The notes under the pieces are model-generated. The model did not search any database, was not told where the DNA came from, and worked only from the letters and a program-made list of their open reading frames with translations. From NCBI GenBank assembly GCA_934371475.1, contig CAKRNX010000104.1, positions 1 to 7,832 on the forward strand: DNA of 7,832 bases. Direction: 5' to 3'. Of this stretch, positions 5,571-7,832 are shown piece after piece. A program made the position numbers and the translations under genes. Origin of the DNA: an uncultured Lachnospiraceae bacterium (GTDB taxonomy: Bacteria > Bacillota > Clostridia > Lachnospirales > Lachnospiraceae). Every line of letters starts with the position of its first letter. The stretch's first letter is position 1.

Positions 5571-6224
5571 ATGGAAAAAGAAACTGACACACAGCCCACC
5601 GAATCAAAAGGAAATAATGCGGAAGGGGCCAAATCACCTATGAAAGAACTGATCAGCTGGATTGAAGTTATCGTGGTAGCCGTTGTTCTGGCACTGTTTC
5701 TGAATAATTTTATTATTGTAAATGCCACAGTTCCCACCGGTTCCATGGAAAACACCATTCAGCCCGGTGACAGACTTCTGGGGCTACGTCTTACTTATCT
5801 CTTCTCTGATCCGCAGCGCGGAGATATCGCTGTATTCCGCTATCCGGTGGATGAGGCTCTGGGCAAAAAGACTAACTATATCAAGCGTATTATCGGACTT
5901 CCCGGAGAGACCGTAGAGATCCGTCAGGGCAAAATCTATATCGACGGCTCCGACACTCCGCTGGAAGAAGATTATCTGAAGGAAGAATGGACTGTCAAGA
6001 ATGATGGCTTCACCTTCGAAGTTCCGGATGACTGCTATCTGATGCTGGGCGATAACCGCAACAATTCCAGCGATGCCCGTTACTGGGCCATCAAAGCACT
6101 GCAAGCCGGGGTTGCTACTACAGAAGAAGAGGCTATGCAGTTCTGTTACGTACAAAAAGACAAGATCCTGGGCAAAGCTTATCTGCGCTACTGGCCGCTC
6201 ACCCAGATTTCCTATCTGTATTGA
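5571..6224 (+). CDS. lepB: Signal peptidase I
   Basis: This is the type I leader peptidase that cleaves signal peptides of exported proteins on the outer face of the membrane, using a Ser/Lys dyad. Length is 217 residues, normal for the Gram-positive SipS-like form. An acidic cytoplasmic tail (1-24) leads into one membrane helix (about 28-50). Box B is VPTGSME with nucleophile S58. Box C/D is GDIAVFRYP and YIKRIIGLPGE with general base K105. Box E is GDNRNNSSDAR (160-170). A C-terminal KILGKAYLRYWP segment completes the fold. The start ATG has AGAAAGGA 9 nt upstream. It is the only plus-strand gene between minus-strand SH3b genes and appears monocistronic. The truncated binding protein and possibly other Sec substrates would use this enzyme; the two lipoproteins need signal peptidase II instead. 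Confidence 0.96.
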   Translation: MEKETDTQPTESKGNNAEGAKSPMKELISWIEVIVVAVVLALFLNNFIIVNATVPTGSMENTIQPGDRLLGLRLTYLFSDPQRGDIAVFRYPVDEALGKKTNYIKRIIGLPGETVEIRQGKIYIDGSDTPLEEDYLKEEWTVKNDGFTFEVPDDCYLMLGDNRNNSSDARYWAIKALQAGVATTEEEAMQFCYVQKDKILGKAYLRYWPLTQISYLY

Positions 6225-6246
6225 TGCTGCACATTACAGGATCTTC

Positions 6247-6364
6247 TATAAAAAGCTACAGGGGGCTGTCGCAGTAAGAAACTTTTATACTACATATAGA
6301 TTTTCAAACACAGTTAATTTATATGTAGTATAAATTTTTGTTAATGCGGCAGTTTCTTTTTATA
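6247..6364. terminator. Long imperfect palindrome after lepB, probable terminator or miniature repeat element
   Basis: Nested inverted repeats span about 118 nt: TATAAAAAG (6247-6255) with CTTTTTATA (6356-6364); CTGTCGCA (6266-6273) with TGCGGCAG (6345-6352, one G-U); and TTTATACTACATATA (6284-6298) with its exact complement (6320-6334), around a 21-nt loop. The segments between are also partly complementary. In lepB mRNA the GC part ends at a run of T with one C, as in an intrinsic terminator. Size and layering also suit a miniature inverted-repeat element; no transposase gene is present. Confidence 0.55.
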
Positions 6365-6569
6365 TGCCTCGCATCCCCTGCAGGCCACTATTTTGACAGC
6401 ACGGCTTTGGTTCCGCGCATGTGCAGACTGCATTAGCAATTTCCCATAGCAGAAAAAAGAACAGAATTCTGCTATATTACAAAAATCTGTTCTTTCTCTC
6501 ATATCCACAACGTATCTTATTTTTATATTCCCCAATATGTGTACAGCGATATTCTTATTCTGCCATAAT
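6365..6569. other. Intergenic region between lepB and the third SH3b gene
   Basis: Apart from the interleaved hairpins at 6446-6495, I see no gene here. A 64-codon minus-strand frame (6341-6535) crosses the palindrome and the hairpins, has no ribosome binding site and no family resemblance. The GC-richer part 6365-6445 contrasts with the AT-rich flanks and may belong to the same repeat element as the palindrome before it. Confidence 0.4.
6446..6495 (-). terminator. Terminator hairpin of the third SH3b gene, interleaved with a second hairpin
   Basis: On the minus strand AAAGAACAGA (6495-6486) pairs with TCTGTTCTTT (6465-6456), followed by more T (six-T run 6458-6453), a credible intrinsic terminator about 75 nt past the stop. 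ATAGCAGAA (6446-6454) also pairs with TTCTGCTAT (6467-6475). The two stems interleave, so the RNA could form a pseudoknot or switch between the two. Confidence 0.55.
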
Positions 6570-7412
6570 CTACCGGAAGAAGCGTGCCCCCATGTAACCT
6601 ACCATGCCGTCTATCTGCACTTTGTACCAGCCGCCCACATCTTCCAGAAACTCCACAACTGTTCCCGCCGGATATTCTCCAATGATGTTGTCTCCGTAAT
6701 CTGCATAGCTTCTGATATAGCAGGCTCCCGTCATCGTCAGATAAACCGGTTCCGGCGGATCTGTTTCAGGCGGATCCGTCTGGGGCGGGTCTGTCTCTGG
6801 TGCCTCTGTGACCGGTGCTTCCGTCTGTTTTGTTCCTCCCGACTGCATACCCTGATTATAACTGTTAGGCGTATCATCTCCTACAACAATCATATCGGAA
6901 GAAGCATTGCTGCTGTTGCCGCTATTGCCGCTTACTGCTGTCTCTCCCGGTGTGGCCTGTGTTCCGCTGTTCCGGATTGATGCAGCTCCCTGAGAAATTG
7001 CTTTTTCAGTTTCTCTGGAAGTCTCCGCCGCTTTGGTTGTTTCTGATGCTTTCTTTATCTCCGCCGCTTTTTCCGTTACTTTTTCCGTTACTTTTTCTGT
7101 AACTTTTTCTGTTTCGGTCTCAGTCGCTTTCTCTGTTTCGGTTGCCTTTACCGTCTCTGTTTCTTTCTGTGTCTCGCTCTCAGACTCAGCTTTACTGCTC
7201 TCTGTAATGATCCGGATCTCCGGACCTTCCGTCTCTGAACCACTCTCCGTGATACTGCCATTCTGGGCTCCTCCCTCTCCAGGAGCCGATGTCTGCTGTG
7301 AACTCTGATATAACTTAACTCCCAGCACGATCGCCCCGATGGCCAGCAGCACTGCCAGTGCCAAAATAAAATACCGGAGATAATCTGACAGCCATTCCTT
7401 AAATGAATTCAT
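6570..7412 (-). CDS. Membrane-anchored SH3b-domain protein with repetitive linker
   Basis: This 280-residue protein has a short N-terminal segment (MNSFKEWLSDYLRY) and one membrane helix (about 14-33), with no lipobox and no AxA cleavage site, so it looks like a type II signal anchor with the rest outside. The outer part is a long disordered linker: Ser/Glu/Thr-rich 50-135 with three VTEK units at 104-115, Ser/Asn/Gly 145-195, and a Pro-rich part with three TDPP[QE] units at 207-221. A single SH3b domain ends the chain (223-280: CYIRSYADYGDNIIGEY, GWYKVQIDG, GYMGARF). The linker is long enough to span a Gram-positive wall. The start ATG has AAGGGGG (7419-7425) 6 nt upstream. It shares its linker style and SH3b type with the two lipoproteins but uses a different anchor. 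Its binding target is unknown. Confidence 0.86.
   Translation of the reverse strand: MNSFKEWLSDYLRYFILALAVLLAIGAIVLGVKLYQSSQQTSAPGEGGAQNGSITESGSETEGPEIRIITESSKAESESETQKETETVKATETEKATETETEKVTEKVTEKVTEKAAEIKKASETTKAAETSRETEKAISQGAASIRNSGTQATPGETAVSGNSGNSSNASSDMIVVGDDTPNSYNQGMQSGGTKQTEAPVTEAPETDPPQTDPPETDPPEPVYLTMTGACYIRSYADYGDNIIGEYPAGTVVEFLEDVGGWYKVQIDGMVGYMGARFFR
6754..6798 (-). repeat. Three 15-bp tandem repeats coding TDPP units
   Basis: Units at 6754-6768, 6769-6783 and 6784-6798 share GGCGG[AG]TC[TC]GT and encode three Pro-rich pentapeptides. Copies differ at a few bases, so the array is not newly formed. Confidence 0.7.
7067..7114 (-). repeat. Four 12-bp tandem repeats coding VTEK units
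   Basis: CTTTTTCCGTTA is repeated twice exactly (7067-7090) and twice with one or a few changes (7091-7114). The units encode the [VE]TEK run near residue 100-115 of the anchored SH3b protein. Confidence 0.75.
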
Positions 7413-7455
7413 ACAAATCCCCCTTACTTTTGTAATTCTCTAAACAGACTTACTC

Positions 7456-7464
7456 ATTATAGCA
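7456..7464 (-). promoter_or_regulatory. Extended -10 promoter of the third SH3b gene
   Basis: On the minus strand TGCTATAAT combines a perfect TATAAT (7456-7461) with the TG extension. No good -35 lies 16-18 nt upstream (TTTCAT at best). The leader would be about 35-40 nt. Confidence 0.65.
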
Positions 7465-7690
7465 TATCCGAAAATTTCATGAAACCTCTATTCCCGGTGT
7501 ATTTCTAAAGATTTTCTTATATTTATTCACACGGACAGCGAGCCGGAAGCTATTTCTGTCTGAATATCCGCCAACTGCCGCGAATGTCATGCCCCGCCGT
7601 TTTCTGCAATTCTGCCGGAAACATTCTTGATATGTGTCTCTCTTTTGATTTTATTCTACAGGCAAGGAACTGCACATAACTTTCTCCAGA

Positions 7691-7832
7691 TCACCGATCC
7701 GAATCCAGAATGGACGATACCGTGAAGAAGCTGCTGAAATATTCCGGCGCATGCTCAAGCGTATAGCCATCCACAAATCTCCTGGTCTGACGCATATATT
7801 TTTCCTGGATATCCATATAATCTGTATCTCCC
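7691..7832 (-). CDS. C-terminal end of an unidentified gene
   Basis: A minus-strand frame enters from the right edge and ends at TGA 7691-7693, giving 46 residues: GDTDYMDIQEKYMRQTRR, then FVDGYTLEHAPEYFSSFF and TVSSILDSDR. The codon use and aromatic-rich pattern look like real protein, but I recognise no family. After the TGA the same frame stays open for another 46 codons to a TAG at 7550-7552, so the stop may be a mutation in a longer gene, or the extension may be chance. No obvious terminator follows the TGA. Confidence 0.55.
   Translation of the reverse strand, partial: GDTDYMDIQEKYMRQTRRFVDGYTLEHAPEYFSSFFTVSSILDSDR

Noticed and set aside
6341..6535. Minus-strand frame of 64 codons after the third SH3b gene
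   Set aside because: It crosses the long palindrome and both interleaved hairpins, lacks a ribosome binding site and resembles no known protein.
7067..7114. Short direct repeats as a CRISPR array
   Set aside because: The units are contiguous, only 12 bp, without spacers, and lie inside a coding region.
7033..7308. Plus-strand frame of 91 codons with Ser-Val/Phe repeats
   Set aside because: It is antisense to the repetitive linker of the third SH3b protein, an artefact of low-complexity coding.
7550..7624. Short minus-strand frame starting MFPAELQKTAG, 24 codons
   Set aside because: No ribosome binding site precedes its ATG; it is part of the open extension after the right-edge gene and is better read that way.

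Overview
The window looks like chromosomal DNA of a low-to-mid GC Gram-positive anaerobe, most likely Clostridia and probably Lachnospiraceae. The signs are purine-rich AGGAGG-type ribosome binding sites, lipoprotein signals on SH3b-domain surface proteins with long Thr/Glu/Lys linkers, a C_GCAxxG_C_C family protein, and a single-membrane-anchor signal peptidase I. The taxon is inferred from gene content; no marker gene is present.

Positions 1-1260 form a junction-rich stretch. It holds the last 40 codons of a GyrI-like protein (+), a 92-codon conserved-looking hypothetical gene with a weak start (-), the first half of an NMT1/ThiY/SsuA-like ABC substrate-binding protein cut off after about 152 family-like residues (-), a 21-codon orphan piece of a ZIP metal transporter (+), and two strong inverted repeats. 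It reads as a scar of repeated recombination.

Positions 1267-5226 carry four minus-strand genes: a large SH3b lipoprotein, a compact metal-dependent amidohydrolase, a C_GCAxxG_C_C protein (the latter two probably co-transcribed), and a second SH3b lipoprotein with its own promoter and terminator. For both lipoproteins the ribosome binding site points to a start downstream of the longest possible one.

Positions 5227-6364 are a divergent control region followed by lepB (+), the type I signal peptidase. Its promoter is good and its leader of about 115 nt can fold into three successive hairpins. A long imperfect palindrome that can end transcription follows the gene.

Positions 6365-7832 contain a terminator region with interleaved hairpins, a third SH3b protein (-) anchored by an N-terminal membrane helix instead of a lipid, an extended -10 promoter, and the last 46 codons of an unidentified minus-strand gene.

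The common theme is the cell envelope: three exported or anchored SH3b proteins of related design surround the enzyme that processes exported proteins. SH3b domains of this kind usually bind peptidoglycan or cell-wall polymers, and the low-complexity linkers would let the domains reach through the wall. That the set works as one module is inference. No CRISPR array, tRNA, rRNA or complete insertion sequence was seen.
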